Positions 1 through 12,822 are shown, counted from the stretch's first letter. The stretch: 64,000 nt of DNA from Margaritifera margaritifera (GCA_029931535.1 JAQPZY010001560.1:2790001-2854000); one strand, 5' to 3'. Made by a program: numbers and translations. The notes: a model not told the origin generated them from the letters alone.

Positions 1-127
1 TGTATGTATGTATGTATGTATGTATGTATGTATGTATGTATGTATGTGTGTGTATGTATATGTGTATGTGTGTATATATGTTTGTGTGTGTGTATGTATG
101 TGTGTATGTATGTATGTATATATATAT
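1..127. repeat. (TGTA)n / (TA)n microsatellite
   Basis: The window opens inside a TGTA tetranucleotide tract that degenerates into TGTGTA and ends in a short (TA)n run. It reads as Met-Tyr-Val-Cys repeats in one frame, which is a by-product of the repeat and not a protein. Confidence 0.95.
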
Positions 128-183
128 ATATATTAGTTATAGAAATATGTAGTTGTATGTATGACTGTTTGTCTCTACATTAT

Positions 184-187
184 AATT

Positions 188-254
<67 letters not shown>
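184..254. repeat. (AT)n-(GT)n compound microsatellite
   Basis: About 45 bases of (AT)n run directly into about 20 bases of (GT)n. The tract sits at the left edge of the LINE relic that follows. Confidence 0.95.
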
Positions 255-544
255 AAAGCGTGATGTTGATACTGTCGATCTTGAAATGATACTTAATTAT
301 CGAGATATTTCTAGGTTGAATGTATTACATAAACTTTCCTTAAATGGTCCTATATATTATACAGAAGATGCAAATGTTACACAAAAAATGCCCGATGAAA
401 AAAGCCCAGGATCTTTAATGGAATCAAGGTAGAATTTTATACAAATATTTTGAAAGATATTGGATAGTTTCTAGAGAGGGCTATACGCTTTGGGTATGAA
501 CTTGGTGCATTATCTTTCACACAGAAAGAAGGAGTTATTATAGA

Positions 545-547
<3 letters not shown>

Positions 548-617
<70 letters not shown>
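548..617. repeat. (TA)n inserted in LINE relic
   Basis: About 70 bases of pure TA dinucleotide interrupt the reverse transcriptase relic between its GVI-type and NW-type motifs. Confidence 0.95.
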
Positions 618-620
<3 letters not shown>

Positions 621-839
621 AACTAATGGTGATAAACCGAGGCAGAATATTTCAAATTGGAGATCCAATTAATTTGTACGTGTATCATACAAAATTCTTT
701 CTGCATGTACTGCTAGTCGGATCAAAACTGTGCTCCCCACAATTATACATAATAATCAAACGGGATTTCTAAAAGGAGAATATATTAGAGAGAACATAAG
801 AAACCTATATGATTTAATGTTTTACACGAAAACAAAGAG

Positions 840-926
840 ATATAGCTTGGATCAGATGTAGAATAGGTAGCAATAAGAAATATAGTTTGGATCAGATGTA
901 GAATAGGTAGCAATAAGAAATATTGT
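840..926. repeat. 44-bp tandem duplication in LINE relic
   Basis: A segment containing TTGGATCAGATGTAGAATAG is present twice in direct tandem, almost unchanged, within the decayed LINE. Confidence 0.9.
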
Positions 927-1425
927 CCAGAATATAAACTTAATTGGGATTGTACAGAGATTGTTGTCTTAGGTGTAAAGTTTTCGACTAACTTGGAAAC
1001 AATTACAACTTTTAATTATTCGTCTAAAATTCGGGAAATTAAGAGCCTGCTAATTCACTTAAACAAAAGTTTCTTAAAACTCCATTTGGAAAGATAACAG
1101 TGATAAAAGTTTAGCTATCTCTACAATTAATCATCTTTTATTGTCATTGCCAAATCCATCTAAGCAAGTTCTTAATGAATTAAATAATTCTTTAACAAGC
1201 TTTAATGGCAAGGGTCAAAAAACAAAATCAAACGAAATATTGCCGTAAGGGATTATCATGAAGGGGATTAAATATGATTAATGTATTTCAATTTGCAAAT
1301 GCATTGAAACTAACATGGCTTAGAACAATGTTGTCTAACGAGTCCAAATGGAAAAGCTTATTTTTTTATTATCAAATATTGAGGAATTTCTTTTTATTTA
1401 GAATATAATTTCTTAACTCAGCCAC

Positions 1426-1470
1426 AAAAAAAAAAACAAACAAAAAAAAAAAAAAAAAAAAAAAAAAAAC
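1426..1470. repeat. poly(A) tract
   Basis: A run of A with two C interruptions, inside the LINE relic. It may mark an insertion boundary, but no target duplication was seen. Confidence 0.85.
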
Positions 1471-2791
1471 AGATGAAAATTCTTTTTGAAAAGATGTTTT
1501 TGAAGCATATTTAGAGCTAGTAAATATTTTTTTCTAACACAAATATGGTTTGATGCGTGTTATACAATAGATGGAAAAAGTGTGTATTACAAAACATGAC
1601 TTCAGAAAAGTATTAGATTTGTTAATGATTTTGTTAATGAGAGTGGTTCCTGGATAGTTTGAAAAATTGATTTTCTATTTACATTAATTTCATAGATTTT
1701 CAAAACATATTTGCAGTTATAAAGTCATACCAAAATAAATTTAGTATCAATTATGACTCTAATCTACAAAAACCTTTTATAAAGTATGTTATGCATATGA
1801 TTATAAGATATAAAAAAGATGTAGAGCTCTATATGCAAAATTGATTGGAAACAACGAAATACCAACTTCCAGAAGGAAATGGAATTTTGAGTTTGGCAGT
1901 TTAGAAGATAACCACTGGCAGCAATTTTTCTTTCTATCATATAAAACTACACAATGTCTAAAGCTTTGATAGTTGCAGCTTAAAATATTACATAGAAATT
2001 TGGCTACAAATATATTTCTCAAAAGAATTAGAATTATTTCAAACGAGCTCAGTTATTTTTGTATGTTACATGCAGAGATAAAAAATTCCTAGTTTGTGGG
2101 GACTCTCGAATAACTAAGAGTTAAAAAAAATATTTTATAATGCATACAAAGTAAGTATTTTCACACAAATAATTTGGAATTCGTTAAAATAAATATCATC
2201 TTTGAAATTAAAGACAAAACTCAGGCTGATGATACAATTAATGAAATAATTCTGTATGCGAAACTATATTTATCAATTAAGAAATAATTACAATATTGAA
2301 GCTAATTACACAAACGCTGAAAGCTCATTGGATAAAACATGTCATATGATGTCTACAATTTTGTGTTCATACCTGTGTAAATCCGATTGGTCGCGAGCTA
2401 TGTGAAACAATTGCATATGCATTCTCCACATATTCCAACTTTACTCAGCAAATCTGATTAATTTTCATGGCAGATTAGGAGCTTGGCAGTTATTAGAAAT
2501 TGTACAGTACTGGCGTTCAGTAAGGTGCAATTTCGGGAGCAGACTCTTTAGAGACCCAAAAACTAAATTTGCTGTATCTTCTCGAATTATATTCTCGAAT
2601 TATCTTCTCGAATTATATTCTCGAATCCTCCAATTTTTCAAAGCAGTAAGAAACTACTTCCAATATAAGATAACTTCTGTCTGAAAATCAGGTTGAAATA
2701 GAAAAGATCGATACATTTACATTTTATAGAATTTTAAATAAAATGTATACATTTATAACTGTGTAAGCAGATAAATTCAAGTTGTAGGAAG

Positions 2792-2823
<32 letters not shown>
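2792..2823. repeat. poly(A) tract
   Basis: An uninterrupted run of A. It could be the tail of a plus-strand retro-insertion, but the sequence upstream (2450-2790) is not recognisable. Confidence 0.85.
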
Positions 2824-2824
<1 letters not shown>

Positions 2825-3315
2825 AACATTCAAAACTGCCAAATTTTGGACAGCAAAATTGACCAATCAATGACATTGAAGACAACTGGTAGTTTGGGTC
2901 AGTGCAACTTGTAGCATTTGATCCATTGGGCAGTGAACCACAATAGCTCAGAGTGATTTTCGAGGCAAAATGCAACATAATTGTTCAAATGTGTATGCGT
3001 GTACACACTAAAGAAAGACTGACAAGTGCTATATACCAGCTTTATTGTGTCAGATACTCAGCCAGTTGTTAGCATAGATAACATCACACTCAAATCACAT
3101 ATAGTGATGGGACCAGCATCGTATTTTATAGCACAAATGCAAAATTTTGGGGAGGGTGGAAGGTTTAATAATTTTGACAATAATTACAACATAACAGTAT
3201 ACAGGTCGGCTGAGTGGCAAAGTAGTAAATTAAAAAGATATTACCAAAAGGAATCTAATTCAATATGGAGATAACATTTTGGATGTTTAAAGTGCATACA
3301 GCCTACTCGGTACCT
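2824..3315. other. unassigned sequence
   Basis: No supported gene. An open stretch on the plus strand (3026-3274) and one on the minus strand (2724-2978) lack recognisable domains and cross low-complexity sequence. Confidence 0.5.
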
Positions 3316-5185
3316 GTTAGGTCATATGTGTTATTCGTCCTTCGAGTTCGAAGATGACCGTGACATCACTAACTGGTTTGGTTTCTGATGAGTACGTGAA
3401 TGGCTGATCAGGCCAATTTGTGCTCTGACCTGTGAGTAGCACACTAGACAAGAGATGCCGCTTGGGGTTGCTTGATCAATAGAGGATGTGCTGCAGTTCT
3501 GGGATTTACGTTGCTAGCGTTTCTGCACTGCCTCTGCAATTCTCCTCAGTGCAAAGTCTCTAGCTCCTGTATGGATGAGACTGCGCTGGGTGGAGCGATT
3601 CTGTGCGAGATCTTCCCAAGACTCAGGGTCAATGTTGAAATGTTTCAAGGATGACTTGAGTAAATCAAAGAAGTATTTCTTCTGACCGTGCTGAGATCGC
3701 TTTCCCTCCTTCAGCTCATCGTAGAAGATCTTCTGACATCCTGGTGACGTGGCCTGCCCATCTCATCTGTGATTTCATCAGGAGAGTGTGGATGCTTGCA
3801 ATGCCTGCCCGTGTGAGAACCTCAGTGTCTAGGACCCTGTCCTGCCATCTTATCCTCAGCAGTGTCCTCAGGCAGCCCATATGAAAATGGTTCAGATTCA
3901 TGGCATGGCGTCTGTACACCGTCCAGGTTTCGCATGCATACAGCAGGGTTGGCAACACAATGACTTTTTAGACCTTCAGTTTTGTTTGTAGACTGATGCC
4001 TCTGCGTCTCACACATTTGCACGTAGTCTGCCAGAGACCACACTTGCTTTATCAATTCTGGCGTTGGTTTCAGCATCAAATGTGGACTGTACGTGACAAT
4101 GTACTGCCAAAATCGGTGAAACTTGTCCACTGCAAGGAGAGTTTGGCTATTTACTGTGATAGTAAGCTCTACGTAAGGCTTTCCTGTTGGAGGTTGGTGC
4201 ATCATCTCTGTCTTCTTGATACTGATTGTGATACCAAAATTGTCACAAGCTGAAGAGAAATGGTCCATACTCTGTTGCGTGTCAGACTCAGATTTGGCAT
4301 TAGGGGAACAGTCGTCAGCAAACAAGAGATCACGAACAGTCACTTTCTGTAACTTAGTCTTGCCTGTAGTCTCCTTAAATTGAAGAACTTGCCATCAGTC
4401 CGGTATCTGACGTCAATCCCTGTGTCATAGTCACGGAAGGCATCAGTAAGCATGGCAGAGAACATCATGCTGAAGAGGGTTGGAGCCAACACACAGCCTT
4501 GCTTGACTCCATTGTTGACTGGGAATGGATCAGATGACTCACCGTCGTCCACGACACGAGCGAACATGCCATCATGGAATTGTCGAACCATTACGATGAA
4601 ATTCTCTGGGCAACCAAATTTTGCCATGATATTCCAGAGGCCCCCCCCCACCCCCCCCCCCCCCACCCCCCCCCCCCCACCCCGACTAATTGTGTCAAAG
4701 GCTTTTGTCAGATTGATGACTGTCGTGTACAGGTTGGAGTTCTGTTCCTGGCATTTCTCCTAGAGTTGACGAGCTGCAAACACTATGTCTGTGGACCCTC
4801 GTTCTTTCCTAAAGCCACATTGACTCTCGGGCAGGAGCCCGTGATCAACGTAAAGCACAAAGCGATTCAGCAGAATTCTGGAGAGGATTTTGCCGGCTAT
4901 TGACAGGAAGGAGATGCCCTGATGGTTGTCGCAGGATTGTCTGCTGCCTCTCCACTTGTACAAGTGGACAATGGATGCATCCTTGTATTTCTGGGGTATA
5001 GTTTCTTGAGTCTAAAATTGACTGGAATAGTTCAGTCAGTTTCTGTCTCATGTGCGAACCTCCAGCTTTGTAGACTTCGGCTGGTATAGTGCTATCGTCT
5101 AAACAGACCTTTTGTAGCTGCTGTTTCTCATTTAGTAGTCTCTGAATGGCAGCATCGTTCTCATCACATAAAATCTTGATGTTAA
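3316..5185 (-). mobile_element. decayed LINE with reverse transcriptase, minus strand
   Basis: Reading the minus strand from 5185 down to 3316 gives non-LTR reverse transcriptase blocks in order: QCGFRKERGSTDIVF near 4780-4822, GVKQGCVLAPTLFS near 4463-4504, the catalytic LLFADDC near 4308-4328 (the FADD form of the YxDD box), SIKKTEMMHQP near 4193-4225, and the C-terminal ACETWTVYRRH near 3904-3936 and WAGHVTRM near 3740-3763. The blocks lie in different frames, so the copy has several frameshifts and cannot be functional. A C-rich tract (4639-4681) replaces part of the RT between the motifs. The 3' end is placed at about 3316, after a non-coding tail. This C-terminal signature is common in mollusc LINEs; I do not assign a clade. 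Confidence 0.85.
4639..4681. repeat. poly(C) tract inside LINE
   Basis: Almost pure C broken by single A bases. On the minus strand it reads as G runs that displace part of the RT palm just upstream of the FGCPE motif. It could be real slippage, a G-quadruplex-forming insert, or a base-calling artefact. Confidence 0.9.
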
Positions 5186-5345
5186 CGTGTGGTGGGACTG
5201 AGGGTTTTCGGTCTCACAATCAGTATCAAGAAGACAGAGATGATGCACTAACCTGCACCAGAAAAGCCTTACGTAGAACCTATCCTCACAGTAAATGACC
5301 AAACCCTCCTTGCAGTGAACAAGATCACCTGTCTCGGCATGCAAA
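5186..5345 (+). mobile_element. inverted fragment of the adjacent LINE
   Basis: Plus-strand translation gives TISIKKTEMMH, then a stop, then EKPYVEP and VNDQTLLAVNKITCLGM. This is the same RT region found on the minus strand at about 4100-4240 (TISIKKTEMMHQPPTGKPYVE). The two pieces of this family are therefore head to head with no spacer, either by 5' inversion during integration (twin priming) or by two independent insertions. Confidence 0.75.
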
Positions 5346-6544
5346 TTTACCAAATGCTCTTTAAATTAAACATAAGTAACAATATATTCTCATTGAAAAT
5401 AATAACTTTATTAGTAACTAATTTGTGAATTCTTTTTGACAGTAATAACTGCACAATGATCAATATTAAATCTACAGTTGAAAGAAGCATACAACGTATT
5501 TCCAGTTGATTATTAAGATAAATTCTCCCAACTCTCTCCACTCGACACTATCGGACACTCTTTGAAAGCTTAAAAAAATAACAAGACTTAAGTTTTCAAA
5601 TGCAATTTGAATTTTAATGTTTGAAATAACGTATGAAATGTAATTATTCTTCCATTTGAATTATTCAAATTTTACATTTTTGTTGAATTTGTTCCCGTAA
5701 GTTATATTTAAAAGAGGAGCTTTATGACTATAATACAAATCCTCCCAACCCTTACAAATTCTCGCACGGTACGGTTCAACCAAGTGCTGCATGGAACCCC
5801 TTGGCACTATTCGTTCAGTTTGAAAATGAACTGACATTTATTGAAAGTGGAGTTTGCCATGAAACTAGCAGTTGAAAGAATATTGTTTGAAGTGCATATC
5901 AAAAAATTATTAGCAGACGTACATAGTACAGAATTGGATTTAACACGCTTCAGAATTGGATCAAATCTTGGGGCAATTGAGTTCGGCACCTCTCTACTGC
6001 TGGAAGAAGTTTGCAGAGTATCGCTAGAGCCTGTTCTTAGGGTTGAAAGGGTGTCACTTATTTTCGCTTTTGCATTGTGACAATAAAAGGTCGACAAACC
6101 CCTGGTCATCGTTCATTTTGTTTCATTTCTCTTCCATTTTGCTCCGATTCAGTTTTATTGTAGATAAAACTGAATCTACTTCTGTTTCTGGAAATTCGTG
6201 TTCGTCATCTACCATGTCTTGCAAATAAAACAGATCGCCGATGTAAACATTTTGTGGCACCGTGCTGGTTCGCCATTTGTTTTACGGCAGCAGAAGATAA
6301 AAGGAGACTTTAGGAGCGGTAATATTTGGGCGAAAAGAAAAACACACAATAACACACATGAGGCGCAAGCATCACGTAGCTGCGTCGTTTAGAACGATCA
6401 ACACGTTCTATTTATAGGCCTCTGGGTTTACCAGAGACTAAAATAAATCTAGTTCACAAGTAGTTCCCTGTAGATTTGATCTCTCTTAGCGGCTGACATA
6501 GCTCGGGGCTAAACCGGATTTATACAGGTATGAACGCAAACCTT
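5346..6544. other. unassigned AT-rich sequence with a small ORF
   Basis: A plus-strand ORF at 5841-6080 (79 codons, charged and leucine-rich, ending in a stop after AFAL) might be a relic of a gag-like coiled-coil segment, but nothing identifies it. The more GC-rich segment 6100-6480 may be part of an unrecognised transposon. No host gene is supported. Confidence 0.35.
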
Positions 6545-6548
6545 TATA

Positions 6549-6727
6549 CACTGATATACCTTTATACGTCATGAGTATGGGTATATATGCATGCACTGAT
6601 ATACCTTTATACGTCATGAGTATGGGTATATATGCTTATACCTTTATACGTCGTGAGTATGAGTATATATGCATGCACTGATATACCTTTATACGTCATG
6701 AGTGTGGGTATATATGCTTGCACTGAT
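6549..6727. repeat. 45-bp minisatellite, about 4 copies
   Basis: Units begin ACTGATATACCTTTATACGT and continue with CATGAGTATGGGTATATATG. One copy is shortened at its junction. Copies differ by a few bases only. Confidence 0.9.
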
Positions 6728-7156
6728 ATTTATTTTGAAGAATTGCAAATTTTTTCCATGCATATTAGTATGTTTTCTCGAATATTTATATAAACATTTT
6801 TATTGTTTGCAGAACACTATTTCCTTTCCTTTTCTATTCTTTCTCTCTCTCTCTCTATCATGAACTTATTTTCTTTCATCGTACAATGACACAAAGTAAT
6901 TGTCTAAAACTGCCAACACTTTTTGTCTTATTGAAAAGTGGTTGAGATACTGTTTCAATATTTAATGCGTTACATCTATGTGTTTTCTATCTTTATGTCA
7001 CTAAAACTTCAAAAAAGGATTAAAAAAAATCATTGATCAAAGTCCTAATTAATACCCCTTTTGGCTTATTACACCCTAGTACACGAACTTTTACCAATTT
7101 AACCTTCAGTCTTATTACGACACACTGAAAAATGAATATCTCTGAATAACGTTGAC

Positions 7157-7235
7157 CGAAAAATGACATTTTAATCCGCTGCAATAGAATCCTGACGAAA
7201 AATGACATTTTAATCCGCTGCAATAGAATCCTAAA
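7157..7235. repeat. 39-bp tandem duplication
   Basis: The segment starting CGAAAAATGACATTTTAATC is present twice in tandem. The surrounding region (6728-8578) shows no supported gene. Confidence 0.9.
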
Positions 7236-8576
7236 GTTAATGAAGGAATGTTGAAGGCATGTAATGTTCGAAAGACTGCATTCTACATAGCAGTGTGGTG
7301 GGATTTGTTTGTTTTGTATTCTTTTTAAATTTGAAGGTAGAATTGAAGACACACAAGGAACAACGAAGATTTTTGTTATGCAATACAAGTATACTGTATA
7401 AGTAATTGAAAATCACCGGTTCTCCGAACTAAGACTATTTATAAAAATCCGTTCGGTGAGAAAATATTATTATTAATAGCCCCACCCCGCGAAGAAAAAA
7501 ACTTTTGGTGTGCACACTTTGCTTATTATCGGTGTGGACATTTGTATAAACTGCACATACAAACCGTGTTATATATAAAAAGGAATCTTCGTATCATCTT
7601 AAAACTGGTGTAGGTATCCTACGAAAACGTAATTATAAATGGCTGTCACTTTTCACCATGTTCCATATGATACGTATTTTTATGTAGGATTTTGCAATAA
7701 TGCACGGTTTATTTGCTGTTTTATTGTCCTAAGGAAAAATAATGCTTCCTGGAACAATTTGACTTCCATTCAAGTTCGTACAGTATTTCAAGGTATGGTT
7801 TATTTACTTGGCTGCAAATGGTAAGAATAGGACCTGGGTACAATTTATATGCATACACAACCACCCTCCCGAACTATCTTATATGCATTCCCAAGATCCA
7901 GTCACATAGAAAGCAATTCGCTAAGTAGAGTTTGTATGTCATTGTTTACTACAGAATACCTCATCAAAACATTAGCATCTGCATCTACAAGATTTTAACA
8001 GTAAAAGTAGCAAATTTTATCTGCCTATTTTATTTCTCAAAGAATCCATGAACTGTTTCAAATAAATTAGAAACTTGCATAGTTGAATGTTTTGTTTTGC
8101 TTTCTGTCTTAATATGTTTCTGTGGGGGTTATTTTTATTTTGGTTTATTTTTCATGTGGAGCAGTAAGCTGGAATAAATCACACCAATGTGTCTACACCT
8201 TTATAGTTATAATAACAGGATTTATAGCTTTGTAATCCAGAAAGTCACGAGGAATTCAGTTATACATTTTTAGATATCAAAACGAACACATGAGGCGATT
8301 CATGGTGAAAACGATATTTGTGTATGAAGAAAAGTCAACAATGTAACGAAGGTTGAATGTTATAAATCTAATTGAAAATGATTTTTGTTTTCTTCGTGTA
8401 ATGATTTCTATCCCTTTTTCAGAAACCATTGGAATGATGTGAACATGCCTGTCCATCACTCATTCATAGCATCCGTTCGTGCGTCTGTGCATGGATGTGA
8501 CCAAGGATTGTAGGGGATAATGCTTTTATAACGTTAAAGACAGTATCTCTGGCATAGATATGTTGAAATCTGTTGG

Positions 8577-8578
<2 letters not shown>
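7236..8578. other. unassigned sequence
   Basis: Only short open stretches (for example 7639-7824 plus, 8277-8459 minus) without recognisable motifs or convincing splice-site pairs. No gene supported. Confidence 0.4.

Positions 8579-8647
<69 letters not shown>
8579..8647. repeat. (AT)n microsatellite
   Basis: About 69 bases of pure AT dinucleotide. Confidence 0.97.
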
Positions 8648-8649
<2 letters not shown>

Positions 8650-9724
8650 GCTGGAGGAAAGGCTTGAAAACTAGATTTAGTTACACGGAAGTACTGCTGC
8701 AAATTCCTGATGGAGCTAGAAGATATTCTGCTGCACTGTAACACCTAATATCAACGCTTGAACTTTAATTCACAAAATGGAACACTCTTTAGTTTTACCG
8801 TTAATTATATACAATATCGAGAGAAACGGCTAACGTTGTATCTGTAGATATACCAACGGGTAACATTCAAATTTTTTTATATTCGTTGAAAAGCTGCGTG
8901 TAAAATTCATTTTGTTTGGAACATATAAGCTTGTCAACCAACATTCGGTTTAAAAAATAAATATTACATTTTTGAGAAGATGACAGTGCATATTTACACC
9001 CTCTCAGTAAATCAGTATTGACGCAGTGCTGCGGTAATCAAGTCTCCTTACGTAAAAATGGCTGGACAATAGCAGTCTATGAAAACGCACAGTCGCATGA
9101 AAAGCTAAACCTGTAATCAGTTACTTATACAAACGACGACAGTTCTCTTTTCATCAAAAATAATCCTCTTGAATGACTTTATCATTTACATTTAGGGCGT
9201 AAAGTACACAAATTTAATGGTAAATAATATATCCAATTGAGCAAACTGCACCTAAATTAGAGTGTGCCGTTGATGGTACATAATAGTGGGTTTAATTTCA
9301 AATTCTATGTTCATTTATCAGAAGACAAAAAATTTAACTTTTGAAATGCGATATGACAGCAAAGGTACGCGACTAATACCGCATTATAGATAGCAAACAA
9401 TTGTGGTTTAGGTGCCAAATTGCGATGGTATAATGGAATGGGGTGCCAAATTGAGATGGTATAATGGAATGGGGTGCAATCCGTCACATCTCTTTTAGAT
9501 TAATATATTGCAGGCAAAATGCCACACAACTCAATTAAATCACAAACATTGTCACAAAAAGTGCAACCCTTAAAGGTTTATTTATGCATTTATATTCAAA
9601 TAATTTGTGTGCGATGCGACATGGTGTATTTTGAGAGAGAGAGAGAGAGAGTCATGAATTTAGTAATATTATGGAGTTCAAATCACATTGAATGCATATC
9701 TCATTGAGAATATGAAACCAGTAC

Positions 9725-9726
<2 letters not shown>
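8648..9726. other. unassigned sequence
   Basis: No supported gene. A roughly 36-bp direct repeat containing ATGGTATAATGGAATGGGGT occurs twice near 9410-9480. Confidence 0.4.

Positions 9727-9788
<62 letters not shown>
9727..9788. repeat. (AT)n microsatellite
   Basis: About 62 bases of AT dinucleotide, preceded at 9634-9651 by a short (GA)n run. Confidence 0.97.
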
Positions 9789-9789
<1 letters not shown>

Positions 9790-10769
9790 CTTTTTCAAAA
9801 AATGCGGAATCTACAAGCCTACAGTTAGTTTTGTCGTCGTCGTTGTTGTCGTTGTTGCTGTTTACAATTCCATAATGACTAATTGATCTCTCCGCTTGGC
9901 GCAGTCTATGTCAATACACTATCGCATAAAAAGCATTCACATAAACTGTTAATGTTCTCTTGTTTATGTATTTAAAGTGACTTATAGGTTCATTGTGCCG
10001 GATGCTTATTACAGATTTATGTTACCAGGACATTACTGAGAAGGCTTTATAGTCATGTACTGTGTAAAGCATGTGTGACACTAATAAATAATTACCTACC
10101 TACTTTCTTGCTACCCAATCTGATGGTGTAAGACAGGTATACATATTTATCTAACTGCAGTTTTCAAAGGTACCGTTATACTCGCTTATAAGTCGAGTCC
10201 AGACTGCAAACTACACAGACCCAGATCTGCATTCGCATAATGCACCGGTCGATCTGCGTCTATGCAGTTTGCCAAGAGTAGAACAAACAACATAGACCCT
10301 GAGCTGCTGGCGAATTATACAAATCAATGTTGTTTTCCGTTGACTTTACTTACAAGCGAGTACATTCGGTTGGTCGGACAAGAGTTTGTCCAATCGAGTG
10401 GGTCACCGAGGCAGTTTGGGCTTTATGACATCTATCATTTCAAATCTTTATAAAGCAAAACTATTTCCATCAGTCTTCGTGAAATTTGAGCAATTTACTA
10501 AAATGTCTTCTCTCAATCATACTGGTGTTTCCAATGGATAAAAAAGTCAATTTAGCACAAATAGCCCCGCTACCAAGAAATTTCAGCGCATTTGTATCCC
10601 ACGGCCTGCCATGGTTAGTTCACATAATTTCACATAATGAAATCTAATGATGACCTTTAAGACAGAGCTGTAAAGTTACATGACAGAACATGGAATGTAA
10701 CCAAGTTTCATTACCGGAAATCAAAGGATATTAGAGGAAACGTGCAGATAACGCGGGGAAAAATTGATA
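9789..10769. other. unassigned sequence
   Basis: Includes a short (GTC/GTT)n tract at 9830-9862. A plus-strand ORF of 63 codons at 10262-10453 has no recognisable domain. No gene supported. Confidence 0.4.
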
Positions 10770-11014
10770 AATTACCTTGACGTTGAAGATAAAACCTTGA
10801 CTGTGATACATGGGATGCCATCTTACTGAGAAACAAAAGTTAACCATGGTTCATCCTTGTACCTCGAACAGCTTTTATGATATAAAGCAGAAATAAAACA
10901 AAACTTAAAATATTGACATGTGACTTTGACCTCGGGGATTAGACCCAAAATTTGAATGCAGCATGTCTTCATGTGACAGTATATAAGTATACCAAGTTTC
11001 AGCTATATATATAT

Positions 11015-11078
<64 letters not shown>

Positions 11079-11960
11079 GAAGGAAAAGTAAGATACAAAA
11101 CATAAAATATTAAGCAGTAACCTTGACCTTCAAAATAGAACTCCACTGTGGTGCTTGACATACCATCTAATGATGATGTGTATTATATACCTTAATCTCC
11201 AATACGGTCTTTGACATAACGTCTAATGATGATGTGTAATTATATACCTTAATCTCAAGCGTGATATTTGACATACCATCTAATGATGATGTGTATTTAT
11301 GTGAAATTATAATATACCTTAATCTCAAACGGCTCAAAAGATACAGAGCCCAAGGGAAAGTGTGATAGACAATTAAAATAATGAGCAGTGACCTCGACCT
11401 TGAACATAGGTACCCCAATGTCGCACACTAAAAACCTTCTTGAAATGATGTATGCATATAACAAGTTTCATCCATTATCTCAAACGGCCTTAAAGTTATA
11501 GATCTGAGGGGAAAGTTTGATGGGAAATTTAAATATTGAACCGTGACCTTGACATCTGAGATAGAACCCTAAATGTGGTGCGCGACACAACTTCTATTGA
11601 TGATGTAGAAGTATTCCAAATTTCATCCCTTAACTTCAAAGGGCTTTAAAGTTATAGAGCGAAAGTGTGATGGGATCCGTAACACAAAACACATTGTAGT
11701 GATGATGCATAAGTATACCAAGATTCATCCCTTTACCTCAAAGGGTTTTTACGTTATGGAAATTAAAGGAAAATGTATTGAAAACGTAAAATATTGAGCC
11801 GTGACCTTGACCTTGAATATAGAAAGTCCTTTATGGTATACGACACACGTTCTAGTGCTGATGTATAAGTTAACCAAGTTTCATTCCTTACTCTCAAACG
11901 GCTTTAAAGTTATAGAGCGAAAGAAAAAGGGTGTCGGAAAATTTTAAATGGTTGGCTTGA
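10770..11960. repeat. diverged satellite with TGACCTTGA-type core
   Basis: At least six diverged copies of a unit of roughly 150-280 bp lie in tandem. Each copy carries, in order, a (T)GACCTTGAC-like core, an ATAGAAC-like step, a GACATACC/CGACACA segment, TGATGATGT, CCAAGTTTCATCCCTTA and a CTCAAACGGCTTTAAAGTTATAGAG-like end. Core copies lie near 10774, 10922, 11120, 11391, 11544 and 11802. Copies differ by substitutions and internal deletions, so the array is old. A (GA)n tract is inserted at 11017-11075. Confidence 0.75.
11017..11075. repeat. (GA)n microsatellite
   Basis: About 58 bases of GA dinucleotide inside the diverged satellite. Confidence 0.97.
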
Positions 11961-12822
11961 TATAACAAATAATGGTATATCAGTGTTGTATAGAGGAACT
12001 GAAAACCTCGATTACGATTTTACCGTCGCACAGGTAATTTATTACCCTTGGCATTACATGATCTCATGAGCGAAGCAATCTGATTAAAATCACTATATGA
12101 ATATAGAATCAAGAAGATGAAAGCGGTACTCCCTTCATCCATCAATTAAAAGTTTCACGCAATCAAGTCATATTTAAATCATTGACCCATTTTGTATTTC
12201 TTACTGAGGAACACTTGACTACATTCAGTGAAAATGTATACGGCTAAAACGAAAACACGAATGTACAAATTTTCTGAGTTGACATACTTGAACTGTAAGG
12301 TAATACAACGTGATAATGTATTTCGTGTTAATAAGAAATGCGTTTGATTATTCTTCTCCTGAATTAAATTTAAGAATATCATCCAAAGTCAGTCAGTATC
12401 AACAACTTGAATGGAACACACCCTCATTGGCATACTCACCTTTACAAATCATCGATAGTGTATTAGCTTAACGTATTCAAAATACACATACCATACAATT
12501 ATCAAGTAGGCTTTATACAAGAAGACTGTGCCATATACAGGCCTCTGTGACTTATCTACTTCTTGCTGTTAAAGGTTGTACAGATCGTGCCCGTAATTAT
12601 TTCACCAATTAGAAGACTTTGCAATCCCTCTCCTACCACGACCAATCTTTTGAATATATACAAAAATGGAATGCACATGAATTGTTTATTCTATTAGTCA
12701 TATCAGGTCAGGCATTAGTTTGTTCTTGGCGTCTCTCAATTGAAAGTCAATTTGCCCTTCAACTTGTTTAGCTTCTATGCATAAAAATGTAACCATATAA
12801 TTCCAGAATAGTCTTTAGATCA
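11961..12822. other. unassigned sequence
   Basis: No supported gene, RNA or repeat family. Short open stretches only. Confidence 0.4.

Larger units (their letters stand above)
258..2450 (+). mobile_element. decayed Tx1/L1-like LINE (reverse transcriptase and 3' region)
   Basis: Plus-strand translation in several frames gives pieces of an L1/Tx1-type non-LTR reverse transcriptase in the right order: MPDEKSPG near 388-411, NQTGFLKG near 757-780 followed by REN and YDLM, then, after a gap, GGLNMINV near 1262-1285 followed by ALKLTWLR, and an HRNLATNIFL-like segment near 1995-2022. These match the RT core and the downstream thumb/C-terminal region of the family. Stops and frameshifts are frequent, a (TA)n tract is inserted at 548-616 and a poly(A) tract at 1426-1470, so it is inactive. 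The boundaries are approximate: the 5' end is lost and the 3' end is placed where similarity fades. Assignment to Tx1 rather than another L1-like clade is inference. Confidence 0.7.
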
